Positions 9,658-16,010 of a stretch of 16,010 nucleotides of DNA are shown here, one piece after another. Within the stretch, counting starts at the first letter, position 1, and the number at the start of each line of letters is the position of its first letter. The notes below the pieces were generated by a model that ran no database searches, had not been told where the DNA came from, and saw nothing but the letters and a program-made list of their open reading frames with translations. Source of the DNA: Acidobacteriota bacterium (lineage in GTDB: Bacteria > Acidobacteriota > Thermoanaerobaculia > Thermoanaerobaculales > Sulfomarinibacteraceae); contig DAOWFV010000216.1 in NCBI GenBank assembly GCA_030637805.1, forward strand, positions 1 through 16,010. The letters are read 5' to 3'. A program made the translations under genes and the position numbers.

Positions 9658-10142
9658 GGACGGGCTTTCCCTTCCTTCATGATCACGTTCCAGTCCACCT
9701 CGAGGCGCGCCTCGAAGATTTGGTCGAACGGGAGCTCGAGCTCCCTCCCGGAGTCGTCGAGAACACGTACGACGTCGTCCCGCACCTGTTGGATGTCACC
9801 GGTGACGGTGCGGTGCTCTCGATACGTGGGTTCCATCCGAACGTTCACCCGGCGTCCGGCGAAGCGCATGTAATCTTCTCGGCTGTAAAGCTTGCGGTCG
9901 AGGCCGGGCGAGGAAACCTCGAGCGTGTAGGTGTGGCCGATGGGATCCCCGACGTCGAGCATTGCCGAGGCCTGCCGCGACACCGACGCGCACTGGTCCA
10001 GACCGACCCCGTCGGGACCGTCGACGATCAGGCGCAGGATAGTCTTCGGACCGCTTCCCGCGACCTCGGTCGCGAGCAACTCGAGTCCCTCGTCCGCAAC
10101 CAGGGCGGCGAGTTGATCCTGCAATGTCGGATCCAGCTTCAT
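9654..10142 (-). CDS. rimP: Ribosome maturation factor RimP
   Basis: RimP binds the free 30S subunit early in assembly and helps S19 and other proteins to join. The 162 residues are close to the family norm. The N-terminal domain carries GLELLATEVAG-like strands and the QCASVSRQASAMLD helix. LEVSSPGLDRKL (near 92-103) is the diagnostic RimP signature. A C-terminal SH3-like domain follows. The frame is open further upstream, but the ATG at 10142 is chosen because GGGGAG lies 5 nt before it and because the extension would read through the leader terminator. It is the first gene of the operon and overlaps nusA by 3 nt. Confidence 0.96.
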   Translation of the reverse strand: MKLDPTLQDQLAALVADEGLELLATEVAGSGPKTILRLIVDGPDGVGLDQCASVSRQASAMLDVGDPIGHTYTLEVSSPGLDRKLYSREDYMRFAGRRVNVRMEPTYREHRTVTGDIQQVRDDVVRVLDDSGRELELPFDQIFEARLEVDWNVIMKEGKARP

Positions 10143-10149
10143 GTTTCTC

Positions 10150-10207
10150 CCCGCTGCAGAAAAAAAGTGGGCCACAGGCCCACTTTCCAATCGAAAGCAG
10201 CAGCGGG
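10150..10207 (-). promoter_or_regulatory. Possible SD-sequestering outer stem in the rimP leader
   Basis: CCCGCTGC (minus strand, 10207-10200) is exactly complementary to GCAGCGGG (10157-10150). The latter overlaps the GGGGAG ribosome binding site of rimP. The stem would enclose the terminator hairpin. The predicted transcription start near 10202 would truncate the 5' half, leaving a shorter pairing, so the fold depends on the true start site. Confidence 0.35.
10160..10186 (-). terminator. Intrinsic terminator / attenuator in the rimP-nusA-infB leader
   Basis: On the minus strand, AAAGTGGGCC and GGCCCACTTT form a 10-bp stem with a 3-nt loop, and the 3' side runs into seven consecutive Ts. 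It ends only 17 nt before the rimP ATG and lies upstream of its ribosome binding site, so it sits inside the leader. No gene lies just upstream on this strand that it could terminate, because the neighbour is divergent. This makes it a likely attenuator. In Bacillus subtilis nusA is reported to be autoregulated by NusA-stimulated termination in its operon leader. A similar circuit here is inference. Confidence 0.75.
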
Positions 10208-10208
10208 T

Positions 10209-10237
10209 TTTATAGCACATGGCGCGCTCGGGCGCAA
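10209..10237 (-). promoter_or_regulatory. Candidate sigma-70-type promoter of the rimP-nusA-infB operon
   Basis: On the minus strand TTGCGC (10237-10232) lies exactly 17 nt before TATAAA (10214-10209). The -10 matches consensus at 5 of 6 positions and the -35 at 3 of 6. TATAAA stands out as AT-rich in GC-rich surroundings. The predicted start, near 10202, gives a leader of about 60 nt that contains the terminator and the rimP ribosome binding site. Confidence 0.5.
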
Positions 10238-10276
10238 GGGGATTTGCCCATTTCCGAGCTAGCGCCTCGAGCTTCA

Positions 10277-10370
10277 ATCGGTATCGCTATCGCTATCGCT
10301 TTCGGTATCGAAGTCACTCATCGATTGCACCTTGCACGATACCGATTGCGATTCCGATAGCGATAGCGAG
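10277..10370. repeat. Imperfect palindrome made of ATCGCT-like hexamers
   Basis: The left arm 10277-10310 and the reverse complement of the right arm 10337-10370 agree at 28 of 34 positions, around a 26-nt spacer. Both arms are runs of degenerate hexamers (TATCGC/ATCGCT on the left, GATAGC/CGATAG on the right). It sits in the 275-nt gap between the divergent rimP and midA genes, upstream of both predicted promoters. It could be a dispersed palindromic element, a cruciform, or a binding site for a regulator. Nothing in the sequence decides between these. Confidence 0.75.
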
Positions 10371-10405
10371 CACAGCGCCTTACCGCGGCAGGATCTGCAG
10401 CTCGG

Positions 10406-10411
10406 TACAAT
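10406..10411 (+). promoter_or_regulatory. Candidate -10 element of midA (possible leaderless start)
   Basis: TACAAT ends 6 nt before the ATG at 10418. Transcription would be expected to start at or within a base or two of that ATG. No Shine-Dalgarno precedes the ATG (GCTCCC), which fits a leaderless mRNA. No convincing -35 is seen at 16-18 nt. Confidence 0.35.
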
Positions 10412-10417
10412 GCTCCC

Positions 10418-11533
10418 ATGTCCTGGATGATGGCCGAGATCGAGGAACGCGGCGGTGTCGTGGCCTTCGAGGAGTTCATGGAGCTGGCGCTCTACCACCC
10501 GGTCCACGGTTATTACAGCGGCGAGAAGCCACGTTACGGACGTGACGGGGACTTTCTGACCGCCCCCACCTCTTCCGCGTGGTACCCCCGGGTGCTGGCG
10601 CGGCTGTTCATCGCACTTGCGGGGGACCTCAAGCCGCTGCGTTTCGTGGACGCTGCCTCGGGTGATGGGTCCCTGATATGGGAGTTGCTCAAAGCCCTCG
10701 GGCAGGGGGCGGGGGCGACCCTTGCCGAGGTGGTATCGGTCGAACGCTCGGCGGCCATGCGGAGTCGCCAGCTTGAGCACCTCGATGGTGCGCCGGTGCC
10801 AGTGCGATGGGTGGACGACATTGCGGGCGTGGGCGCCCGATCCGAGCCCACGGTGGTGCACGCCTCCGAGCTCTTCGACGCGCAGCCGGTGGTACGGGTG
10901 GTTGGAAGGGGAGGGGGGCTGCGGGAGCTCTGGGTCCACCTCACCGGCGAGGGTCTTGGGTGGGAGGAGCGCCCAGCGCGGTCCAAGGTGGTCGCCTACT
11001 TCGCGCGCCACGGCGTCCACCTCGTAGAGGGACAGCTTGCCGAAGCCAACCTCGGCGCACTGGCTCTGCACCGCTCGCTCCTCGGTGCTGCCGGCACCGA
11101 CGGCCTCGCATTGGTGCTGGATTACGGCTACGAGGCCCGGCGGCTTTATGATCCCCGCGGCCGCGGTGGCGGCTCCCTGGCCACCTTTCGCCGCCACCGG
11201 GTGGGCCGCGATCCCCTGGAGTCTCCCGGCGAGGTTGATCTCACCGCCCACGTCAACTGGGACGATCTCCGCGCCGCCGCCGCCGTGGAGGGTTGGTCCG
11301 AGATCGGCCTGTGGCCGCTGGCCGAGTTCCTCGTGCGGGCCGGCATCGGCAACGAGCTCGACGCCCGCGGCCTCGGCATGGAGGCCGAGCTCGACGTCGC
11401 CACCGTCACCGCCCGCCAGGAGGTCAAACGCCTCCTCGACCCGGACGGTATGGGCTCGGATTTGAAGGTACTCGTTCAGGCGAGAGGAGAGATGGCGGAG
11501 ACGGCCAAGTCAGTTTTGAGTTTTGAGTTTTGA
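10418..11533 (+). CDS. MidA/NDUFAF7-family SAM-dependent methyltransferase
   Basis: The 371-residue protein belongs to the family of eukaryotic NDUFAF7/MidA (COG1565), which in mitochondria methylates an arginine of the complex I subunit NDUFS2. Bacterial substrates are largely undefined. Signatures seen are FMELALYHPVHGYYS (20-34), GRDGDFLTAP (41-50), a divergent SAM-binding loop VDAASGDGSL (77-86), HASELFDAQP (148-157), LDYGYEARRLYDPRG (234-248), and SLATFRRHRVGRDPLESPGEVDLTAHVNW (253-281). The SAM loop is less glycine-rich than the usual GPGxG form. The gene is the only one on the plus strand, divergent from rimP and convergent with proS. No complex I gene is in view. The last residues (about VLSFEF) and the stop codon are encoded by the AT-rich heptamer array of the downstream element, so the C-terminus may have been altered. 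Confidence 0.9.
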   Translation: MSWMMAEIEERGGVVAFEEFMELALYHPVHGYYSGEKPRYGRDGDFLTAPTSSAWYPRVLARLFIALAGDLKPLRFVDAASGDGSLIWELLKALGQGAGATLAEVVSVERSAAMRSRQLEHLDGAPVPVRWVDDIAGVGARSEPTVVHASELFDAQPVVRVVGRGGGLRELWVHLTGEGLGWEERPARSKVVAYFARHGVHLVEGQLAEANLGALALHRSLLGAAGTDGLALVLDYGYEARRLYDPRGRGGGSLATFRRHRVGRDPLESPGEVDLTAHVNWDDLRAAAAVEGWSEIGLWPLAEFLVRAGIGNELDARGLGMEAELDVATVTARQEVKRLLDPDGMGSDLKVLVQARGEMAETAKSVLSFEF

Positions 11534-11807
11534 GTTCAACGCGTGGAAACGATCGGGTTGTTGGCAAGTTGTGCCCGCGTTTGGGCGCGCTTCCTCGGAG
11601 GTGCCTGGCATCCTCACGGACAGAGTGACGATAGAAAAGGCACTCCCGAAGAAGCGCGGAATCCAAAGCTCCGGCCTCGCGCTACCGAATAAGAAGCGCG
11701 GTCTTCTGTCATCGCGTTCAAGCGCGGGCATCTCGCTCCAATCGACGTCATCGCCTCGCCGCGCCGATAACTCAAAACTCAAAACTCAAAACTAAAAACT
11801 CAAAATT
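11512..11807. repeat. Non-coding element bounded by inverted AT-rich heptamer arrays (MITE-like)
   Basis: The left end 11512-11536 is three AGTTTTG heptamers plus AGTT. The right end 11769-11793 is its exact 25-bp reverse complement, continued by two diverged heptamers to 11807. Between them lie 232 nt of ordinary composition with no recognisable product and no transposase. The arrays contrast sharply with the GC-rich genome. The left array supplies the midA stop codon (TGA 11531-11533), and the right array overlaps the proS stop (TAA, 11808-11806). Short open frames exist on both strands, but each begins and ends in the arrays and looks like chance. A MITE-like or other dispersed repeat is the best guess. 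No clear target duplication was seen. Confidence 0.65.
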
Positions 11808-13527
11808 AAGACCGAAGGTCTTCAAGCATCGCCTGCACTCCTCCGACCATCTCCGAGATGGGCGTCAGGTGCTTCTCGCCGTCCTTGCGCAGGCTGAGCT
11901 CGACCTCAGAGTTTTCGAGGCCGCGTTTGCCGACGACGACCCGAACCGGGAAGCCGAGGAGGTCCATGTCGTTGAATTTGACGCCGGGCCGCTCGGAGCG
12001 ATCGTCGAAGAGGACGTCGATTCCGGCCGACCGCAGCTCGTTGTACAGTCCTTCGGCCGCCTCCACGATCTCCGATTTGTCGGCGTTGAGCACCACCAGC
12101 ACGACCTCGTAAGGGGCCAGGGGCAGCGGCCAGATGATGCCCTTGTCGTCGTGGTTCTGCTCAACGGCGGCGGCGAGAGTGCGGCCTATGCCGAGGCCGT
12201 AACAACCCATGATCATCGGCTCCTCTTTACCCCCGGCGTCCTGGAAGCGACAGCCCATGGAGGTGGAGTACTTGGTGCCGAGCTTGAAAATGTGGCCGAC
12301 CTCGATGCCGCGGCGCTCGATCAGGGGTTCGCCGCAGGTCGAGCAAGGGTCGCCCGCAGCGGCGAGCTTGATGTCTACCACCGAGCTCGGCTCGAAGTCG
12401 CGGCCCGTGACCACCCCCACCAGATGGGTGTCTTCTCTGTTAGCACCGGTGGCAGCCACCGCGAGTTCCATGACCGTCGGGTCGGCGATGATGCGCACTC
12501 CGTCGAGGCCCACTGGGCCGGAGAAACCCTGTGGCCCGCCGGTGATCTCCTCGATCTTGGCCTCGGAGGCGAGCTGCAGGTGGGTGCATCCGAGCTCGTT
12601 CTTGAGTTTGACCTCGTTGACCTCGAGGTCGCCGCGAATGAGGACGGCGACGAACTCCTCGTCGGTCTCGAAGATCAGGGTCTTGATGAGGTGGGCCGGG
12701 TCGATCTCGAGGAACTCGGCGACCTGCTCCACCGAACGCATCTCGGGGGTGTGGACAGCTTCGGCCGAGCCCGGCAGCTCGCGAGGCCACTCGGGGGCCG
12801 GCGTCACCCGCCCGGTCTCAGCCTTCTCCACGTTGGCGCCGTAGGCGCAGGCCGGGCAGGAGAGGATCGCATCCTCGCCGGTGTCGGCGAGGACCATGAA
12901 CTCGTGCGACTCGGAGCCGCCGATGTTGCCGGTGTCGGCCTCGACCTTGGTGTAGCCGAGGCCGCAACGCTCGAAGACCCGGCAGTAGGCCGCCTCCATC
13001 GCGCGATAGGCGGTATCGAGATCGTCGGCGTCGGCGTGGAAGGAGTAGGCGTCCTTCATGATGAACTCGCGCCCGCGCATGAGCCCGAAACGGGGCCGGA
13101 TCTCGTCGCGAAACTTGGTTTGGATCTGGTAGAGGTTGACCGGGAGCTGGCGGTAGGACGTGATGGCGCGGCGGACGATGTCGGTGATCACCTCCTCGTG
13201 GGTGGGCCCGACGCAGAAATCGCGCTCGTGGCGGTCTTTCAGGCGCAGCAGCTCCGGCCCGTACTCGAACCAGCGGCCGGACTCCTGCCAGAGCTCGGCG
13301 GGTTGGACTGCGGGCATCACCAGCTCGGCCGAACCGGCACGCTCCATCTCCTCGCGAACGATGACCTCGAGCTTCTGCAGCGACCGCCAGCCCAGAGGCA
13401 GGTAGTTGTAAATTCCCGCGGCGACCTTAGAGATGAGCCCGGCGCGGGTCATCAGTCGGTGGGAGACCACCTCGGCATCCGAGGGGTCCTGTCGGAGGGT
13501 GTGGATGAAGTTCTGGCTCCAGCGCAT
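11806..13527 (-). CDS. proS: Prolyl-tRNA synthetase (bacterial type with editing domain)
   Basis: ProS is a class II synthetase that charges tRNA-Pro. From the chosen start it has 573 residues, the usual length of the bacterial ProS form with an INS editing domain. THEE lies at 109-112. Motif 2 spans about 144-164 (RPRFGLMRGREFIMKDAYSF), motif 3 is GCYGLGIGR at 441-449, and the anticodon-binding domain covers about 473-570. The INS (YbaK-like) domain lies between motifs 2 and 3, about 225-400, and is expected to clear Ala-tRNA-Pro. The ATG at 13527 is preferred because GGAG lies 6 nt before it. A TTG two codons upstream at 13533 abuts that GGAG and is less likely. No T-box leader is visible. 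The stop codon overlaps the AT-rich heptamer array. Confidence 0.97.
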   Translation of the reverse strand: MRWSQNFIHTLRQDPSDAEVVSHRLMTRAGLISKVAAGIYNYLPLGWRSLQKLEVIVREEMERAGSAELVMPAVQPAELWQESGRWFEYGPELLRLKDRHERDFCVGPTHEEVITDIVRRAITSYRQLPVNLYQIQTKFRDEIRPRFGLMRGREFIMKDAYSFHADADDLDTAYRAMEAAYCRVFERCGLGYTKVEADTGNIGGSESHEFMVLADTGEDAILSCPACAYGANVEKAETGRVTPAPEWPRELPGSAEAVHTPEMRSVEQVAEFLEIDPAHLIKTLIFETDEEFVAVLIRGDLEVNEVKLKNELGCTHLQLASEAKIEEITGGPQGFSGPVGLDGVRIIADPTVMELAVAATGANREDTHLVGVVTGRDFEPSSVVDIKLAAAGDPCSTCGEPLIERRGIEVGHIFKLGTKYSTSMGCRFQDAGGKEEPMIMGCYGLGIGRTLAAAVEQNHDDKGIIWPLPLAPYEVVLVVLNADKSEIVEAAEGLYNELRSAGIDVLFDDRSERPGVKFNDMDLLGFPVRVVVGKRGLENSEVELSLRKDGEKHLTPISEMVGGVQAMLEDLRS

Positions 13528-13643
13528 GCTCAACTCCGTATCGGCAGGAAATGCCGCGTCTTTTCTTCGGTCGATCCTCCAGGGGAAGGCATCCTACCGC
13601 GATTTTGATCCCGATCCCAGCTGGCCGAGTTCTCGCCTGCCGG
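13528..13643 (-). other. proS leader region, no clear signal
   Basis: These 116 nt separate the TPR gene from proS. A small 5-bp hairpin (CGGCA / TGCCG around the loop GGAAA) lies just before the proS ribosome binding site. A TAGGAT could be a -10 but has no -35 at the right distance. No T-box, riboswitch or terminator is seen, so proS may be read from the upstream operon. Confidence 0.4.
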
Positions 13644-15506
13644 TCATCCGCGCGACCCGTTGCGCACCGGGCGGTGGTTGCGCGTCAGCTCGCCGAGCAA
13701 ACCGCCGAGGCGGCGGACGTGGTCGAGCAGCTCCTGGTCGATTCCCCCCTCCGGTCCTTCCCATGCCTCCTTCAGGGCCTCCTCCGCGCCCGACGTGTCT
13801 CCCGAGCCGAGACGGGCGAGGGCGAGCTGACGCAGCAGCGGCGGTTCGGACCCGGCGCGGATCGCCTGCTCCAGGTACTGCATCGCCTCGCGGAAGCGAC
13901 CGCGTTTCAGGGCGATGGTGCCGAGGGCGGCGAGGGGGTAGTGGCGCAGCTCACGAGGGGAGATCTCCAGCGCCTCGCGAGCGAGATCGCGCGCCGCCGC
14001 CAGGTCGTTGCCGAGCTCGGACTCGACCAGCGCGAGCTCATAGGCGGCCATGCCGCGGGCCAGCGGGTCTCCATCCTCCCGGTAGAGCCGGAGGGCCAGG
14101 CGGCGGGCCGCGCGAGGCCTTCCCGCATGGCGCAGAGACTCGAGAAGAGCCACCACCGCGGCGGCAAGGTAGGGGGAGCTCTCGGGCCGCTCGCGCAAGA
14201 TGGCGTGGGCATAGCCCACGGCTTCCCGGGCGCGTCCGAGGGCGGAGGCGAGGAGAGCGGCGGTGGCCTGCAGCTCCGGCTGGCCGGGCGAGGTATTCAG
14301 GGCCCCGGCGAAAAACTCGAGGGCCTGCTCGGGGCGTCCGCGCTCGAGGGCCTGCTCGGCCCGAGCTACCAGACTCGAGGTCTCGGCGGGAAGATCGTCG
14401 GGCGGCGAGCCGCTGAGCAGGCGCACGGTTTCCTGGTACTGCAGGCGCTGCGGGTCCAGACGCAGGACCTGCTGGAAGGCTTCGAGAGCCCGGCGCGTCC
14501 AGCCGCGGCGAAGATACGCCACGCCGAGGTGGTAAAGGGCGTCCTCGAAGCCCGGCTCGAGCTCTACGGCCCGCCGCAGAGCGTTGATCGCCCGCCCGCT
14601 TCGGCCGAGCTCGAGCCGGCAGATTCCGAGCAGGTACCAGCTCTGGGCCGCCTCCTCACATCTGAGGCTCTGCTCGAGGTGCGGAATCGCCGCACGGTGG
14701 TCGTTTTGCAGAACCTTGAGGGCGCCGAGGGTGAAGTGGGGGAGAAAGGCCTCGGGCGCCATGCCGCGCGCCGCGAGCAGCGCATTCTCCGCTTCGGACC
14801 AGCGGCCGAGGTCGGAGGCCACCGCACCCAGGTAAATCATGGCCTCGAAGGTCGGACCCCGCAGCTCGAGGACCTTGTGGAAGGCAATGCGGGCGGTTTC
14901 GAGCTCGCCGGTGTGGAAGGCGGCCTCGCCGATGAAGCTCCACAGCTCATCGTTGTCTGGCGCCATGCCGGCGAGTTCGGTGAGCAGCTCGTGGATGACG
15001 TCGGTCTCCGAGCCGACGAGGGCCAGTTCGAGCGCGCGCAACTTCCGCCGGAAGTCATCGTTCGCGTGACCGAAGTGCTCCGCCTGCGAGAGAATGCGGC
15101 CGGCGCACATCTTGAAGCGGCGTGACAGGTCACGAGAAAGGAGCTCCTGGTCGGCAACGCGCTCCCACCGGTCCACAACCTCGGTGCGGGTGACGATGCC
15201 CTGGGTTTCCAGGAGCCCGCCGAGGGACTGGACCCCCGCGTGGGCGACGGTGAGGTTGTGCTCGAGCTGAGTCAGGTGTTGGGCGGTGGCGGCAACCGCG
15301 TGGGAGAGCCGCCGGACGCTGTCCTCGAGGGCGCTAATCCGCTCGAGGATGTGCTCTTCGAGCTCCTCCTGGGCCTGGATGAACAGCTCTTCGGTGGGCT
15401 CCTGCTCGTCTTCGGTGACACCGGACACCACCATCAGCTTGCCGCCGCAACGGTGGCAGAAATCTCTGTTCTGGGGGTTGGCCGCGCTGCAGAACTGGCA
15501 GAGCAC
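13644..15506 (-). CDS. Zinc-ribbon, coiled-coil, TPR-repeat protein
   Basis: This 620-residue protein is not assigned to a named family. The N-terminus is a zinc ribbon with Cys3, Cys6, Cys17 and Cys20 (CQFC and CHRC pairs). An acidic stretch and a probable coiled coil follow (about 35-100), then an array of tetratricopeptide repeats from about 185 to 350 and again from about 380 to 580. Recognisable units are LWSFIGEAAFHTGELETA, YLLGICRLELGRSGRA, ALYHLGVAYLRRG and LAALGTIALKRGRFREA. There is no signal peptide or membrane segment, so it is probably a cytoplasmic scaffold or adaptor. The start is GTG at 15506-15504, 4 nt after the TGA of the dehydrogenase gene, with weak AGG/GAGGA upstream. 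Translational coupling to that gene is likely, but their shared function is not evident. Confidence 0.8.
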   Translation of the reverse strand: MLCQFCSAANPQNRDFCHRCGGKLMVVSGVTEDEQEPTEELFIQAQEELEEHILERISALEDSVRRLSHAVAATAQHLTQLEHNLTVAHAGVQSLGGLLETQGIVTRTEVVDRWERVADQELLSRDLSRRFKMCAGRILSQAEHFGHANDDFRRKLRALELALVGSETDVIHELLTELAGMAPDNDELWSFIGEAAFHTGELETARIAFHKVLELRGPTFEAMIYLGAVASDLGRWSEAENALLAARGMAPEAFLPHFTLGALKVLQNDHRAAIPHLEQSLRCEEAAQSWYLLGICRLELGRSGRAINALRRAVELEPGFEDALYHLGVAYLRRGWTRRALEAFQQVLRLDPQRLQYQETVRLLSGSPPDDLPAETSSLVARAEQALERGRPEQALEFFAGALNTSPGQPELQATAALLASALGRAREAVGYAHAILRERPESSPYLAAAVVALLESLRHAGRPRAARRLALRLYREDGDPLARGMAAYELALVESELGNDLAAARDLAREALEISPRELRHYPLAALGTIALKRGRFREAMQYLEQAIRAGSEPPLLRQLALARLGSGDTSGAEEALKEAWEGPEGGIDQELLDHVRRLGGLLGELTRNHRPVRNGSRG

Positions 15507-15510
15507 GGCC

Positions 15511-16010
15511 TCAGTCCTCGCCGTACTCGAAAAAGCCCCGGCCCGATTTGCGGCCGAGTCGCCCGCCGTCCACCATCTTGACCAGCAGGGGGCAAGGCCG
15601 ATATTTGGGATCGCCGAACTCGTCGTGGAGGATGCGCATCACGCCGAGCAGCGTGTCGAGGCCGATGAGATCGGCGAGGCGGAGAGGCCCCATCGGGTGG
15701 TTCATGCCCAGGGTCATGATCTCGTCCACCGCCTCGGCGGTAGCGACCCCGTCGGCGACGGCGAACACGGCTTCGTTGATCATCGGCATGAGGAGGCGAT
15801 TGGCAACGAACCCGGGGTAGTCGTTGCACTCCACCGGCGTCTTGCCCATGGCCTCGGCCACGGCGCGAATGGCCGCGACGGTCTGCTCGGCTGTCTCCAG
15901 ACCGCGGATGACCTCCACCAAGCGCATCATGGGCACCGGGTTCATGAAGTGCATGCCAATAAAGCGGCCGGGGCGGCCGGTGACCGCCGCCAGCCTGGTG
16001 ATGGAGATGG
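15511..16010 (-). CDS. hbd: 3-hydroxyacyl-CoA (3-hydroxybutyryl-CoA) dehydrogenase, 5' end outside the window
   Basis: Only the C-terminal 166 residues are present, because the gene runs off the right edge. The family oxidises 3-hydroxyacyl-CoA with NAD+ in beta-oxidation, or the reverse in butyrate-type metabolism. The visible part begins in the SSISITRLA-like region, which precedes GMHFMNPVPMM, with the catalytic-site histidine in HFMNP. NDYPGFVANRLLMPMINEA follows, then the C-terminal helical dimerisation domain (GMNHPMGPLRLADLIGLD ... GRKSGRGFFEY). The Rossmann NAD-binding domain is outside the window. Length and motifs fit the short, single-domain Hbd/PaaH type and not FadB. It is 4 nt upstream of the TPR gene. 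Confidence 0.93.
   Translation of the reverse strand, partial: ISITRLAAVTGRPGRFIGMHFMNPVPMMRLVEVIRGLETAEQTVAAIRAVAEAMGKTPVECNDYPGFVANRLLMPMINEAVFAVADGVATAEAVDEIMTLGMNHPMGPLRLADLIGLDTLLGVMRILHDEFGDPKYRPCPLLVKMVDGGRLGRKSGRGFFEYGED

Noticed and set aside
10143..10277. 45-residue N-terminal extension of RimP
   Set aside because: It would translate through the leader terminator and promoter. The ATG at 10142 has a strong ribosome binding site and gives the family length.
10274..11251. 325-codon minus-strand open frame opposite midA, ending in Asp/Ser repeats
   Set aside because: The Asp/Ser-rich end is only the hexamer palindrome read in frame, and the remainder is antisense to the well-supported methyltransferase.
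11510..11795. Two 90-codon open frames, one per strand, inside the inverted-repeat element
   Set aside because: Both begin and end within the heptamer arrays, giving mirrored termini. No ribosome binding site or family resemblance was seen.
11869..13608. 579-codon plus-strand open frame opposite proS
   Set aside because: It mirrors proS codon structure, has no family motif and overlaps a conserved synthetase gene fully.
13551..15125. 524-codon plus-strand open frame opposite the TPR gene
   Set aside because: It is antisense to a protein with clear zinc-ribbon and TPR signatures and has no domain of its own.

Overview
The window is GC-rich (roughly 65% by eye) and almost entirely coding. It carries a bacterial translation and RNA-metabolism cluster on the minus strand. 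The gene order is rimP-nusA-infB-DUF503-rbfA-DHH phosphoesterase-truB-rpsO-pnp, and there is a bacterial-type prolyl-tRNA synthetase nearby. The order, the absence of ribF between truB and rpsO, and the divergence of the proteins suggest a high-GC, deep-branching bacterium, perhaps Acidobacteriota. That placement is an inference from style and was not tested.

Layout from right to left, which is the direction of transcription for most genes. Positions 16010-13644 hold the 3' part of a 3-hydroxyacyl-CoA dehydrogenase gene, followed 4 nt later by a zinc-ribbon/coiled-coil/TPR protein. Positions 13527-11806 hold proS. Positions 11807-11512 are a 296-bp non-coding element bounded by AT-rich heptamer arrays in inverted orientation. 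It sits between the convergent 3' ends of proS and a plus-strand MidA-family methyltransferase gene (10418-11533), the only plus-strand gene. Positions 10417-10143 are a divergent regulatory region. It contains a possible leaderless promoter for the methyltransferase, a 94-bp imperfect palindrome built of ATCGCT-like hexamers, a promoter for the rimP operon, and an intrinsic terminator in the rimP leader. Positions 10142-2784 are rimP, nusA, infB, DUF503, rbfA, nrnA-like and truB, tightly packed with several 4-nt or 3-nt overlaps. Positions 2783-112 are rpsO and pnp, possibly with their own promoter, and with a hairpin between them. Positions 85-62 are the pnp terminator, and 56-11 a second long palindrome.

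The minus-strand cluster makes factors that act together on transcription and translation. RimP and RbfA mature the 30S subunit, NusA modulates elongation and termination, IF2 drives initiation, TruB modifies tRNA U55, the DHH protein probably degrades nanoRNA, S15 is a primary 30S protein and PNPase degrades RNA. The most interesting points are the terminator and Shine-Dalgarno-sequestering fold in the rimP-nusA-infB leader, the inverted-repeat element between midA and proS that supplies stop codons, and the hexamer palindrome. I saw no tRNA or rRNA gene, CRISPR array, transposase or phage gene.
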